Shown here one piece after another: positions 1 through 11,865 of a stretch of DNA of 64,000 nucleotides. Position numbers and translations under genes: made by a program. Below the pieces are notes generated by a model. The model searched no databases. It worked only from the letters and a program-made list of their open reading frames with translations, and was not told the DNA's origin. Every line of letters starts with the position of its first letter. Position 1 is the stretch's first letter. This DNA is from Arenicola marina (taxonomy: Eukaryota; Annelida; Polychaeta; Arenicolidae), in the NCBI GenBank assembly GCA_964019135.1, contig OZ025260.1, forward strand, positions 25,662,254-25,726,253, in the 5' to 3' direction.

Positions 1-339
1 CCCCCCGCCCCGCCAATGCTCTGGAGATTTAACGGAGGGGGGGGGGGGGGGCGGGGGCGAGCATGTGATGGAGGAATGATTGGTGCATATCATTTTAGAA
101 TTAAGGGTGTGGTTGTGGCGGTGATAAATTATTGCATAATTATCGTTAATACTAATAATAGCTTTGATCTTATTTCGAGTGAACTGCTCATGGAAAACGA
201 TCGGATTCCCATCAATCCTGTACACAAATAGTCTGCAATAATTTACCTTTATCAATTTTGCTATCCTTACTACTAATGATACTTGTAACCTGGCTGCATA
301 CCGAATTGTGTAGCCAATTATGACGGTATCTCGAAAATA

Positions 340-565
340 ACTGTTTCCTAATGATAATGGTATGATAATATTAATGGTATCCCATACTATTGGTATCTCA
401 TTGATATAGGTATCCCAATGATCATGATATCCCGCCGTCAATGGTATCTCAATGATATTGATATCCAAATAATCAGCTTATCTCAATGATATTGATGTCG
501 CGATGATCATGTTATCCCAATGATTTGGATATCCCAATAATATTAGTACATCGGTCATATTGGTA
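340..565. repeat. Degenerate short tandem repeat, GGTATCTCAATGAT-like
   Basis: Imperfect units built on GGTATCTCAATGATATTG, roughly 18 bp long, recur about ten times with many substitutions. Divergence between units is high, so this is an old minisatellite. The preceding 1-340 holds a G run near 38-52 and AT-rich sequence with no gene I can support. Confidence 0.55.
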
Positions 566-939
566 TCATGAAATATGGTAGCACGTGTCTTATAGCCGAG
601 GCGACACCGCCTTCACTACCTGTGGCTGGTGGGTCTGGACTGGGAGGTATGTGGGACAGGTTGGTGGTGCGGGACCCGAGGCGCTGGCATATAATACCAT
701 ATATGGAACCACCCCCCCACCCCCCCGGCCTAGTCTGCAGTGCATGGTCCTGAATTATACAGAGGGCGGAATCTGTAGACCGAAATTGCCGGCGGTCACC
801 GCCAGGTGGACTTTGTCACCTTGGCGTCTTACCCTCAGGTTACGAACAAGGAAAGAGGGTGAGCGGGGGGTGGCTGAAATGGAGAGATATGGATTATATG
901 TATGTTCCTTAGGAGGAATAGAGGGAAGGGACAGTAAAG

Positions 940-1335
940 CGAGATAGAGAGAGGGGGGGGGGAGATATAGACAGACAGAGACGAGGGTGCTGGCATGGAG
1001 AGTTAGGGATTAATAGTCTAAGAGTGAAAAAAAGAAAGGAGGGGAACGAAAAAGAAAACGCGACAAAGAAAAAGAGACAGAGAGAGATAGAGAGAGCCAT
1101 GGGTGTCGGGGTGGCATAGAAATATATGTACTGTATAAATATAATACATATATAAAGTATAATATATATATATAGCTGAAGAGAAACAATAAAGGGAAGG
1201 ACAAGTGAAATTGAGATAGGGGTAAAGAAAGGCAGAGAGAGGGACTATGCAAGACAGGAGAGAGCCAGTTAGAAAGATAAGAAGTGAGGGAGAGAAGAAA
1301 GAAGACACAGGCAGGGAGAGAGATATATAGAGCGA
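940..1335. repeat. GA-rich polypurine tract
   Basis: The plus strand is almost pure purine for about 400 bp, with GAGAGA, GGGGGGGG and AAAGAAA stretches and an AT microsatellite near 1125-1175. Open frames on the minus strand here are Ser/Leu/Phe-rich by composition only and have no recognisable domain. From 1440 to 1550 the composition switches to C-rich (CCCCACC repeats). Confidence 0.6.
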
Positions 1336-1559
1336 CTGAAGTCAGCGACCGAGACACGGGGCAGAGTGCCGCCAGAGAAGACAAGATTGAATGTCAGGGT
1401 ACGCCAGGGTGGCCAATTCATTTAGGGGGACACCACGGCCAAGCCTCCCCACACCCCACCCCCACCCTGCATCCCCACCTCCACCCCACACCCCTACTCC
1501 ACACCCCAACCCCCACCCCACCGGTCGCTCCCGTCTTAATCCCTATCCTGCCCCGCCTC

Positions 1560-2216
1560 CCTAGGTACCCTGACCAGCACCCTGTTCACCTACCCCTGCC
1601 TGCGCTCGTCTGTCTGTCACCTAAAGCCATTCCTCTTACCCTCTGCTACCTGCGCATTACTGGTGGGATCCCAGCTGATCCACGCTGAGCCCATGGCTGC
1701 TTCACCATACACCTCACCCAGACGGGCCTCAAGCCAAAAAAACGCATACCCAGCTTTGTTGCCCATGGTCTCTAAAATAAACAAATGCTTTTTATTCTAT
1801 TTTGACAGCTACCTAGTCGGAGAAACATGGAGGGTTACATTGCAGTCCCCACTCTCTGTCCAGCAATTTGACATCAGTAATGTGACCTTTCCCACCCGCT
1901 CCCCGTCAGCCGTCTTGGTCACCTTGCTGATATGCGCCTCCCCAATGCGCCTCCCCAATGCCAATGTCTTCGACGTTTGGTGCAAAGCAAATGCTCTTTG
2001 CGCTTTTGATGAATCAATGCCAAGCGTGTGGACTCTCATCACCTTTGAACTTGAAGTAAAACTGATCATAGAAAAAATTTCAAACTGACACAATTCACGA
2101 GATGACAGAATAAAAATTGTTTCTTTCGTCGATATCGTTTACGATATTCGGTTGACTGGTGACAGCGTTGTAGTTAACATAAGTCTGCTGTGATAAGGTG
2201 ACTATACTACCACTAG
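1560..2216. other. No recognisable gene
   Basis: Two overlapping open frames exist (plus 1663-2088; minus 1809-2093), but neither translation shows a known motif or biased composition. A 13-bp direct repeat (CGCCTCCCCAATG) lies near 1936-1962. I see no promoter or splice context that would make either frame a gene. Confidence 0.4.
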
Positions 2217-2518
2217 CAGGGCCGGATCTAGGAATTTGCCAAGGGGTGGGGGGGTGCTCTCTTAAAACTTGCGATCGGGGAGGGAGGGGGGGGGACCGGG
2301 GGGGGGGGGGTGTTCCCTTAAAACTTGCGATCGGGGGGGGGGGGGAGGAGGGTGCTCTCTAAAAAACTTGCGACCGGCGGGGGACGGGGGGGGGGGTTGC
2401 TCTCTGAAAAACTTGCGACCGGGGGGTGCTCGGAGAAGCCGACTTTAACAGTGTATGTTCAGGTTCTCAAGGGGGGGGGTGCAACCCCCGTAACCCCCCC
2501 CCGATAGATCCGCCCCTG
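2217..2518. mobile_element. Non-autonomous DNA transposon (MITE), hAT-like termini
   Basis: The left end reads CAGGGCCGGATCTA and the right end, read on the minus strand, CAGGGGCGGATCTA. These are imperfect terminal inverted repeats of the CAGGGGCGGATC type common in hAT-derived MITEs. The element is flanked by ACTAG on both sides (2212-2216 and 2519-2523); hAT elements normally make 8-bp duplications, so the family call is tentative. The interior has no coding capacity and holds four copies of a TTAAAACTTGCGATCGGGG-like unit separated by G runs, so its length is probably unstable and hard to sequence. Confidence 0.65.
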
Positions 2519-2640
2519 ACTAGGCTCTTAATAGTAATATTCTTCAAGACATGTGACATGCGATTATATGCGTAATGATCTGTACGTCATCCACTCGTAT
2601 GTAACGTTCGGTGCGTAGCTAATGTCTTCATCTGATCATC

Positions 2641-2897
2641 AGGGTCGCCCGATAGCGCAGTGCGTTATATCGCTGGCATTCAGCGCTCTGCCCAACTGAG
2701 AGGCTAGCGGCACGTGGATCGGTGGTTCGAGCCCCCACTGTGGTCATGTCTGTGTGATCGCAGGATAAAGATCCCATGTCCTTCTTCGCAATAAGTACGG
2801 GGTTACCCCTGGGGGACATGGCTTCGCTCTTCCCTTCCTTCTCCGATTGACGCGGTATACTCAGAATTGGCTAAAGCGTCCTGAATATACAACCAAC
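2641..2897 (+). mobile_element. tRNA-derived SINE, full-length copy with target-site duplication
   Basis: A tRNA-like head carries an A-box-like GATAGCGCAGTGCG and a B box GGTGGTTCGAGCCCC. It is followed by a unique body (GTGATCGCAGGATAAAGATC...) and a tail CGTCCTGAATATACAACCAA with an AACC repeat. The copy is flanked by CATCTGATCATC (2629-2640) and CATCTGATTATC (2898-2909), an 11/12 target-site duplication that fixes both ends. Two more copies lie at 27041 and 61524. The tail does not match the end of the LINE at 6.2 kb, so a different LINE probably mobilised it. Confidence 0.88.
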
Positions 2898-3145
2898 CAT
2901 CTGATTATCGCGAACCCTCATGTTGAGGTATTTTGAATAGCTTGAAGGGGGGGGGGCGGCGGACTAAAGCTTCGGTGGACATAATCCATGATACCGATAT
3001 TTGGCAGTGTTTTGGCAACTGATGGAGACTGAACCAAAATATGTTTGTGTTGTATGTGATCAGTCAGTAGGTAACTTTTGCTATAGTTTGGCATGGTTTT
3101 ACATTTGTGGCAGTATAAGCCATTAATCACCAGTGACGATTTGGT

Positions 3146-3255
3146 CCACCGGGGTTTTTGTTCTACCTGGCTTTCGCGACCGGGGATTATGTCCGCCGGG
3201 GTTTTTGTTCTACCTGGCTTTCGCGACCGGGGATTATGTCCGCCGGGGCTTTTGG
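3146..3255. repeat. 47-bp tandem duplication (2.3 copies)
   Basis: A unit starting CCRCCGGGGTTTTTGTTC and ending GGGGATTATGT is repeated at 3146 and 3193, with a partial third copy from 3240. The first two copies are almost identical, so the duplication looks recent. Confidence 0.8.
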
Positions 3256-3259
3256 CTGG

Positions 3260-5770
3260 CATTTAGTTTTTAGACCACTTGGGTGATTACAATATTTCAA
3301 GACAAGTGACGTGGAAACATACAGTGTTTGTCATCCACTTGTATTTAGCAATCGGAGCGTATATGCTCATCTTATTATAACGACCCCTCTTTGTACAGTT
3401 AAACATTGGCGGGAACCGAGTCGAATATTTCATCACCTTTTCAGAATGAGATAACATCCCAGTTGTCGCTGCCGACAGTCAGTTGGGACGAAGTACGCAT
3501 TCCATTCAGTGGTCTATGGTGAAATTTACCTTTTATGGGTAAATATATGAGCACTTTGATGACGGACCATCGACTCTTTGAACGATAAAACAAAGAAGAC
3601 AGACACAACAAAAGGGCATGATATGTGTGAGCACTACTCACGCCACTGCTCACGCGAGGACAAGTAACGAAAGAAAACATTTTGACAGCTTCTCTTTGAA
3701 GCGATGCCGCGCAGATTAAATATCAATAGCATAAACCTCTGATCTCATCCATGTTTTGCTTGAGAGTTGTTCCGCGTGACTATACGTTCCTCCAATAATC
3801 ATTATTATTATTGTCACTATAGCGGGACTCTCGTGGAATCTCGCCACACACAGACAGACGGGCCGGCAACAATAACACGTGTTATCCACATCGCCTCCCG
3901 CGTGTATGCTAATGTCGTCTGCTTCGGGTACGAAATGGCGATACCGATGACGATAAATGAGGTTTACTGAAGTACGAAATGACCATGGCTGGGGGAGACA
4001 AAAGGTGGGCTGGGTGGTCTCGGCCCAGTTGTCTGGGCACCTTTTCCAGGTGAGATCATAAATGTCACGCTGGCTTTGTGGGAGGTGTCATGCGTCCGCT
4101 GGGCGTAATGACTTCTCATCCGCCCCCTCCCCGCCCCCTCGCCCTCACCCTCTCTCCCTCCCGGCCACCCACTCTTCAACTCATTCGTTGTATTGCCACC
4201 AACCGAAGCGAATTCCTAATCGGCCCTCCATCAAATCAAGCACGCGAACGGGGAGTCGCCTGGTGTGCCGTGACGGTGCCGCGCCATCATAGTGACAAGG
4301 GACACTGGTGTCTGGGTGCCGGTGCAATATCCCTCTTACCTCTTAACACCCTCCCCCCCCCCGTTCGCCCCGCCCCCCCCCCCCCCCCAGGGCACGTACA
4401 TGGGGCTCCGGCATTCCGCGAAGTGTCACCTGCGATAAATCGACATGATTCGTTTTAATCGATTAGTTTTGGACAATTGTGTGTCGAGATATATCTGCAT
4501 GTGGAAGGTGATGGGCGGGGATGGGGGCGGGGGCGGTAGGCGGTGATAAAGGAGTTGGGGGTGGGAGGGCTTGGGTGGGGGGGGGGGTCGGGTGTTGTGC
4601 CATATTTAATTTCTTCTGTGTCTCAACATGACGAGGTGAGAGGGAAGGCAATATGTGGTTGACGAGCCCTGTTCTCCCCAAGACTACCATGGCCTACAAT
4701 GGCCGAACCTAAATCCGAGTCCTGACTTAAAATTTATGTACGTCCCCTGTCGAGGCCGCGGTGCAGTTAAGAGGTCAAACTTTTACTACTAAAGTTACTA
4801 TATCAGCAAAATGTGAAGAAGCGAACCGGCAGGGCCGCCTGAGCTAATCATCCGCTTTGTCTTAGAATAACTGATTACGATCGAGGATTTGCATTAAAAA
4901 TAGCCTAATGGCCTAAATATGGGTTGTTACCACCAAGGAAATGCCCAAAGAAAGTTCGCTATCTGGAATTAAACGCCTTAACCCCTCACCCCCCCCCCCG
5001 CCCGCCTGACCCAGTGTGACAGATGTTTAATAAAGAATACATTTAAAGAATTTGAGGAGCTCTAAGGCAAGAATGAAATCATGATTGCATTGCACAATAT
5101 GGAACAGAGGATGATGTTGAGGGCACACCAATGTATGCAGGAAAAAGTGATTGCTTTGTGTACCAGGTAAGTAAAAATTAATTTAAATGTTTGTGTGTTA
5201 GACCGCTGTTCGTCACATGAATCGCTTTTGAGCCTAAATCGAGCCACTAAACCTACCGGGATAATTCGGTCGGTTGGATGGACTTGCCCAGAGACATGCG
5301 CCAGGGTTCGTGCTCACTACCTGTTCACCTGCGGCTCAGCCTCCTTAACAACTGATCTTGGGAGGCTGGAAAAATAATAAATAAATGGTGAGAGAATTAG
5401 AACACCAGTCATATAATATCAGCTTTATTGCATCAACAGCATTACATGGAAAATGGAGAATACATTTTAATTAAGTTATATCTTGATTGATCTGTGTTTT
5501 AAATCGCTAATAAACCGATGTGTTTAATACAACTCTATATGAACAGCCTCAATGAATATCACAGCGGATTTATATTATGATGTTACACGGAGAACGTGTT
5601 CTCTCGTCGCGAGACCTTGTCGCGAGACCTTGTCCTGTTAACCTGGAAGTCATTACCCCCTCGTGACGAAAGGAGCTTCGTGACCTCGCGTTACCTGCGC
5701 CACCCACGTGGCCAGTGCTGCCACCTTGAGGGGACTGCGTCAATATGGGAGGACGCCACATTAATCTCGA
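3260..5770. other. Gene-poor unique and low-complexity sequence
   Basis: I find no supported gene here. The segment includes C-rich tracts (4125-4165, 4350-4390, 4985-5000) and a G-rich tract (4500-4590). The open frames across these tracts are Pro/Ser-rich by composition and appear in more than one frame at once. Confidence 0.45.
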
Positions 5771-5775
5771 GCGTG

Positions 5776-5790
5776 CCTCCAGAGGGCGCT
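5776..5790 (+). promoter_or_regulatory. CTCF-like motif
   Basis: CCTCCAGAGGGCGCT matches the bilaterian CTCF consensus CCASYAGRKGGCRSY at 14 of 15 positions. This is a motif match only. Confidence 0.35.
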
Positions 5791-5934
5791 GCGTGACAAG
5801 TCGGGGAAAGGGCGGAGAGGGAGCGAGGTGGAGGCGGGGGGGTGGGGGGGCGTCTATTGATATAACACAAAGCCACGTCACAAAGCGATCTGCCTCGAAG
5901 GAAGTACTTCGCGAAGATCTCTTCCCAAAAGGTG

Positions 5935-6198
5935 TCCTTCATCCAGTGTCTGGTGTTCCTTTGTGGACTCGATCTGTACCTCCGACCGTGAATGCTTTGT
6001 GTTCCCTTTGTGGACACCGTACCTCAGTCAGTGAGTATCTTACGTTCCGTTTGGGAACTCCGTTCCTCACCTAGTGAATGTCTTCCGGTCCCTCAGTATG
6101 ATCACCGATTGCGTTCCCTTTGTGGGCTTCGTACCTCAGCCAGTGAGTGTCTTGCGTTCCCTTTGGGAACTCCGTACCTGGTACCTCCTTCGGTCCTC
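5935..6198. repeat. Degenerate ~45-bp minisatellite, left part
   Basis: About five to six units of roughly 45 bp share GCGTTCCCTTTGTGGACTC and CGTACCTCAGYCAGTGAGTG blocks. The same units reappear at 9350-9590, beyond the LINE, so the two parts were one array before the LINE inserted. Confidence 0.7.
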
Positions 6199-6512
6199 TC
6201 AATTCAATTCAATTCAATTCAATGTCATTTATTTGAGCAAGAACCACTACAAACATTAGATGGCAAAAAACATGGCAACGTAGAAAATTCTCGCTCTGGG
6301 GACTCCCATTAAGACCACGAGGGCCGCTGGCATAGGAGCCACCAAAGAAAAAAAACGAAAAAAAAAAAACAACAACAAAAAATCATCGCGTCATCACAAA
6401 GATACAAAGTTATATTAAGTATATGTAAAGGCGAGAGTCTTGAGGGAATTAGATGAAATATTAACACGTCGCTCTTACCGAGAAGTAAACAAAGGGGGAG
6501 ACCTCTTATATT

Positions 6513-7076
6513 CTAATTATTTCTTTGGCAAATATAACAATTAACCATATCACATACCAATGAATACCTATTAAGCAAGAACTGTTTGACATATTTTGAA
6601 AATCCGTCCAATTCATGAGTTTTGACCTTATCTAATATAATATCAGGTGTTTCGTTTATATTTCTAGCAAATCGATATCTTAAACATTGTTCAGCAAACT
6701 TATGTTTTACCCGTGCAACTAGCAGGTCATCCTTTTGTCTTGTGTCATAGTTATGAAGATCCGACACTTTGGAGATAGGCATATCAGTTAAAAAGTAATC
6801 TGGTAGATCTCCGTGGAAATGCTTGTAATAAAATTTCAGTTGTTGAGAGAACATTATGTCTGTCAGCTTCAACACACTTAATTGCTTAAATAATGGTTCC
6901 GTATGACAAAGATATGAACCCTTTGCTATGATGCGAATCACCTTTTTCTGCAATAACCTTATACGATCAGCTTGGAAGCCCCATGCCAGAACATTATAGT
7001 GTAAATGGGGTAGGATCAAAGAGTTGTATATAATTTTCAAAACATAGGATGGTACTGCATGTTTTAACTTACTCAT
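6513..7076 (-). pseudogene. LINE ORF2 C-terminal region
   Basis: This 187-residue frame is in phase with the reverse transcriptase upstream and is separated from it only by the TAA at 7140. It holds the conserved thumb and C-terminal block of CR1/Jockey-group ORF2 proteins: LKIIYNSLILPHLHYNVLAWG near residues 13-33, then a basic segment (LLQKKVIRIIAKG). No retroviral-type RNase H or zinc knuckle is visible. The frame ends just before the 3' UTR. Confidence 0.85.
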
Positions 7077-7139
7077 TACCCCGATAACCTTTGATATTTT
7101 TGAAGATATCTTATAAATATGACCGTTCCACTTGAGATC

Positions 7140-8864
7140 TTACTGAACTGTCAGACCCAAAAAATCGAACTCTTCTACGCACTCGACAGGTATGTTATTT
7201 ATGAATAAACGCGGAATTCTAACAATTTTTCGCGGCATACAAAATATCATAAATTTGGTTTTGGAAACGTTAAGCGATAACTCGTTTGCACATAGCCAAC
7301 CGTATATCTTAGAGAGTTCGTCGTTTAATATATCATCAACCAGCATGTTATCAGACGATGACGCAGTCAACGTGCTACACAGAGTGGTATCATCAGCATA
7401 TACAATAGCTCTAAATAGCTGACTGGCGCGTGACATGTCGTTTACATAAATAATAAATAGCAAGGGACCCAGAATAGAGCCCTGAGGTACCCCTCGAGAT
7501 ATTTTCGTTACATTTGATTTAACATCTCCCAAGTGCACATATTGATAACGATTTGTGAGATAACACGTTAGCAAAGAAATAGCTGGTTCAGATAGACCAT
7601 AGTGTTTTAGTTTATGGATAAGAATGTTATGATTTAAAGTGTCAAACGCCTTCGACAGATCCAGATATATACTGATAGGAACCTCGCCCTCGTCCAGCTT
7701 TTGCAGAGTTCGATCAACTAATTCAAGCGCGGCAAGCTGGGTGGAATGTTTCTTTCTGAAACCATATTGACCATTGTAAAATAATTTTTCTTTCTGGAAA
7801 TAATCATAGATTTGATCATAAATAATCTTTTCAAATACCTTTGAAATTGCAGGCAGAACCGAGATAGGTCTATAATTGTTGATATTGGAAGCATCTCCTT
7901 TCTTAAAAACCGGAGTTATCTTTGCAATTTTCAATTTGTCAGGGAATATTCCTGTAGAAAGCGATTGATTAATGATTAAGGCCAGTGACTCACTTAGATC
8001 GAATTTTAATACCTTAAGTAGTTTCACAGATAGCCCATCATCCCCAGTGCTTTGTTTAGGTTTGAGACCATCGATGATTTTTTCAACTGTTGCTTTAGTT
8101 ATAAGCTCAAAGTTCATTTTGGAAGTAGCCGGTGATCCAAGGTATTGAGAGAAAGAGGGATGGTCTTCAGTTCGAAGTCCTTCACAGGCTGTCGAACCAA
8201 CAGAAGAGAAGAATGCATTAAAAGTATTTGTTACGACTACTTTGTCACTAATAAGTTCTCTATTTATGCTAAATTCCTCAGGCAATGATTTATTCTTCGC
8301 CCTATTGTTATTCAGGACTGTGTTAATCGCTTGCCACGTTCTTTTTATATCCCCCTTACACTTATCGAAGTAATTATAATAGTAATCTTTTTTTGCGGTA
8401 CGAATACATTGTTTTAAAATATTATTATAAGTTTTAAAATTTATTTTTAACGTATTATATTGTGAACTGGTAGACGGAGTCGTCTTAAGTTTCTTATACA
8501 GTCGATCCTTAAATGCAATAGATTTGATGATACCGTTCGAAATCCAGTTCGACATTTTATGCTTTTTTTTTTTAAACTTCACGACTTTATCCGACAAAAA
8601 CATTTCTTTAGATTTTATTAAGATATCCTGTAAGATATCGTAATTTAGGTTAGGATCAGTTCCCATTTCATGGTTCAGTCTACTAAACACATCAAAATCT
8701 ACCACATGATCAGTAAACAAATTAATTGTAGCAGGATCATTATTTTTAATTGTGACGTATGCGGGTGATTTCCTCGTTGCCTTTTGCTGTAAGTCTAGGC
8801 TGAGGAAATACGGGAAGTGGTCTGAAATCGATTTCACTAAAATACCAGAAACAGCAGATTGCAT
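7140..8864 (-). pseudogene. LINE reverse transcriptase domain
   Basis: This 574-residue open frame starts inside the endonuclease (SDHFPYF, about residues 14-20, the family's SDH motif) and continues through a linker into a complete reverse transcriptase. The RT shows ITPVFKKGD (316-324), NYRPISVLP (330-338), YGFRKKHST (367-375), LDLSKAFDTLNH (401-412), GVPQGSILGPLLF (458-470), the catalytic YADD (489-492) and FLGL (568-571). The protein copies LINE RNA at a nicked chromosomal site. The frame ends at an in-frame TAA (plus-strand 7140-7142). The continuation at 7076-6513 is in the same frame, so a single nonsense change interrupts an otherwise intact RT, which suggests a fairly young insertion. 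Confidence 0.92.
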
Positions 8865-8893
8865 GGCAGGAGATATTCGTACCAGAAAATTAT

Positions 8894-9340
8894 CTATAAG
8901 GGTTCCTTTATACTTTGAAAGTCTTGTTGGAAATGTAATCTTTGGGAAAAAGCCAAGGGATGTGATAGTGTCAAAATAATTACTAAATGCTGCTTTTTCA
9001 TTGATTTGAATAAGTCAATATTGAAATCTCCGGTTACTAATAATTCACCGCTCTTTCTCTCAAAGAGAGATAAGATTTTTGAAAATTCCTCAGTAAAGGT
9101 CCAGTAATTTTTATTAATGTCGCATGGTGGCCTATATATATTTCCTAGTATAATAGTTTTATCAGATCCCTTTACCTTTATAAATTGACCTTCCCAAATT
9201 TCAGAATCAATAGGAATATCTAGGACCGTGAAGCTTAGAGTATCTTTTAAATATATCATTAGCCCACCATGCTCACTGCAAGTTTTACCTTTGGATATAA
9301 GTGTATATCCCTCAATATGAAATAGGGATGATATCATCAC
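8894..9340 (-). pseudogene. LINE endonuclease domain (partial, frameshifted)
   Basis: This 148-residue frame is the C-terminal half of an exonuclease/endonuclease/phosphatase-type LINE endonuclease. Visible motifs are the central GGLMIY block (about residues 25-30), NIYRPP (about 67-72) and VTGDFNIDL (about 102-110), whose GDFN is the catalytic-core strand of the family. The N-terminal catalytic Asn/Glu region is absent through 5' truncation. A single-base frameshift near 9000-9015 separates it from the SDH motif, which lies at the start of the next open frame. The enzyme normally nicks target DNA to prime reverse transcription. In this copy it cannot work. Confidence 0.8.
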
Positions 9341-9349
9341 CGATTGGTG

Positions 9350-9595
9350 CCTTGCGTGGTGGACTTGGTGAATTCAGTCAATGGATGGCTTTTGCTCAGC
9401 TCCCATAATGTACCTCAGCCCCTGAGTGTCTTTCGCTCCCTTTTCGGACTCCGTACCATTAATTCAACCCTCTAACGTCCTGTGTTCCCTTTGCGGCGTT
9501 TGGTAATCAATTTCATTATCGGGCGTGAGTTCCCTTTTAGGACTTCGTAGTGTCGCGTACTTGCTCGAAAGTTGGCTACGGCCTGTTGTTCTTCC
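9350..9595. repeat. Degenerate ~45-bp minisatellite, right part
   Basis: Units with TGTACCTCAGCCCCTGAGTG, CTCCCTTTTCGGACTCCGTA and GTGTTCCCTTTGCGGCG match those at 5935-6198. The array therefore continues across the LINE insertion. Units here are more diverged than on the left. Confidence 0.6.
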
Positions 9596-9599
9596 ATTC

Positions 9600-11640
9600 A
9601 AATGCAATACGCCTTTCGGGCTGACATAAAAACCAGTCGCATATCATATTTATGAGGGCGACGAATAATTGAATTATCTTAATTGACAACTCAATTAATG
9701 GACAACCTGTCAAGAAATGAATTGCATTTTATAATTGAGCGATTTTTGATGCGCACAAAATTTGTTCAGCCTTAATTTCAGTAGGGTTAGAAATGAGTGA
9801 TATCGTTAGCACTAATGACTTCATTATGGCGAAGTCGCAACTGCTTATGTGTCCTCATCGCCGACGCCTGGAAGAGCAGACGACATTTGACATGCTGTAA
9901 ATGCTTGAGGTCACCGAGGACGGTCATATTTCGCTGACGACGCCACCACGACACGATAGGACGCCAAAATCCCTTCTTTGATTTCCTCGCCGCTGAAAGT
10001 GAAAGGGCACAGAAGACAGAAAGCACCATGTTGTCTTTACTTCCTCCTCTATGACATGTCAACGCCATAAGACCCAAGGACCAAGCAACACGTGGAGAAC
10101 CTTCCCTTAGCGGTGAGCAAGTGGATGGCGGAGCATAAGGGCAAAGAACGATACAATGTAGAGGGTTAAACAGTCTGAGGACACGCGCCTCCTTCACACA
10201 AAGATTGTGTCAATGTTGACACCAGCGGGAGCGAGGGAGGGTGGGCCGCGTCAGTGGAACCAGACCCCTCTTGGCGGTATATATCGACCACCTCCTTTCT
10301 AGACCAGTCTAATAGTTTGAAAAGCGTTAGAGTGTTTACTTTCGCACTGACGCTGTAAAACAGCTCTACTCGTATTGTTATTGTTTGAACCTTCCGCGGG
10401 GGAAATAGCAGGGAGTGAGCCATAGAAAACGACAGCTGGACAGCTGGACACCAGCAGACGACCGTGGCTGACCATCGTTAAAGCTGCAGGTCGAGCTTTT
10501 CGCGCCAAATCTAAGCACAGTCGACATATATATCACAACTTACAGAAAACTCGATTGTTTCATTCTATAACTTCAGAAACCTAAGAAACATCGCCGTTTC
10601 GGCTGTGATATGGGGTGAGCTCCAAAAGGGGGATCCACAACACCCAAACGGGTACTTTGTCCACCCTAAAATTTGGTCAATCCACGCCAAGAAAACCAGA
10701 AGGAGGAGCGGTTATTTGAATCATCGGTTCTGTTAAACTGAGTACTGATCAGAACAAGCCTACCGGGGGCAAAGTGTGGTGGATCACCATCTCTTTGGGG
10801 GCAGACATTTTGTGTTCGGAGCGTCTGAGGGGAAATTAGGTTATGTGTTTTGGAAGCGACGCCCGGGGAATGGAAGGAGGTCGGTAGAAGGAGAAGGAAA
10901 CTGTCGGAGAACAAATAACCGGGGAAGCCAAGCGGAAGGGGGGAAATACTGAGGAATGATGAATAAGGGGGGAAGAGAAAACGCGCGGGGTGGTGCATTC
11001 ATGGGCTATCAAAAGAGAATGAAAGAGATGCAAACAATCAGAAGAAGCCAGAGGGACAGAAGACAGATACAAAAAAGTCCCTGTTCGAGAGGATGGCGTG
11101 CGTGTGTGCGGAAGACTATAATGGTTGGAGACACTGTCGGGAGATAACCAAAACTTTCGTGAGAGGCCCACAGCTATCGGACTGACAGACTCGCAGCAGT
11201 GTGAGGGGGGGAAAACTTCAGGCGAATTTGTCATCTAACCACAGGAAAGGGAGACCATAAAAAAAGCAAAAATGGCTGCTGCTATTGTGTTCAAGCTAAT
11301 ATGGGTTGCTACGTAACGAGCGCCGGAGCTGAACGATTTGCCAGATGGCGGGACGAGGATTAACCCGAAACCCCCGAGCTAAAATTCACTTCATCATTTA
11401 TCCCCAGGAGTGTGCCTTCCTAACCTGAGTGTGACCTGTTTAGGTCATCATCCCAGAGGAAAAGCCAAACTGAGGAGAGGGAGGAGCGAGGGTGTGTGGT
11501 GGGGGGCTCGGGTGGGAGGGGGAGGGGGGTTAAGAGCTGGAGGGGCATGATTAGTTGGACGGAAGGGGCAGGAGAGAGGAGAGGAGAGGGGAGGGGTGGT
11601 AAGGAAGCCCTTATCTTTTTTTAGCGCCTGGCGTAATATC
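9600..11640. other. No recognisable gene
   Basis: Several open frames of 60-136 residues occur on the minus strand (for example 9787-10197 and 10836-11234). Their translations match no domain I know and overlap each other. A G-rich tract lies at 11470-11600. No promoter or splice pattern ties them together. Confidence 0.4.
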
Positions 11641-11865
11641 GCGAGAACTTGAAAGCGTAACTAACTCAATGCAAGCTTCAAAATGCCGGCTTGATTTGCA
11701 TATATTCGCGGGGGTCAAGTGAAGCGTTAATCGCGGTTGGCGCTGATTTAATTGAAGACAAAACTTGCTTGTGTCCACTACTGCGGTTTTCTCCTTGCGG
11801 TAGTGTTGCTTTGTTTAACAACCACGCGCTCTCATGAATACCAGTCACTGCCGGCGGCTCACTTT

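Larger units (their letters stand above)
6199..9341 (-). mobile_element. 5'-truncated CR1/L2-like non-LTR retrotransposon (LINE)
   Basis: On the minus strand the element carries a partial apurinic-like endonuclease, a full reverse transcriptase and a C-terminal region, then a ~300-bp 3' UTR. It ends in a pentanucleotide tail (ATTGA repeats, plus-strand 6200-6222), a type of 3' microsatellite typical of CR1/L2/Crack-group LINEs. It is 5'-truncated: any ORF1 and the N-terminal part of the endonuclease are missing. One premature TAA and one frameshift break the ORF, so this copy is dead. It lies inside an older minisatellite (5935-6198 and 9350-9590). I see no clear target-site duplication. Confidence 0.9.

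Noticed and set aside
1809-2093. 94-codon minus-strand frame
   Set aside because: There is no known motif, a longer frame overlaps it on the other strand, and there is no promoter or splice support.
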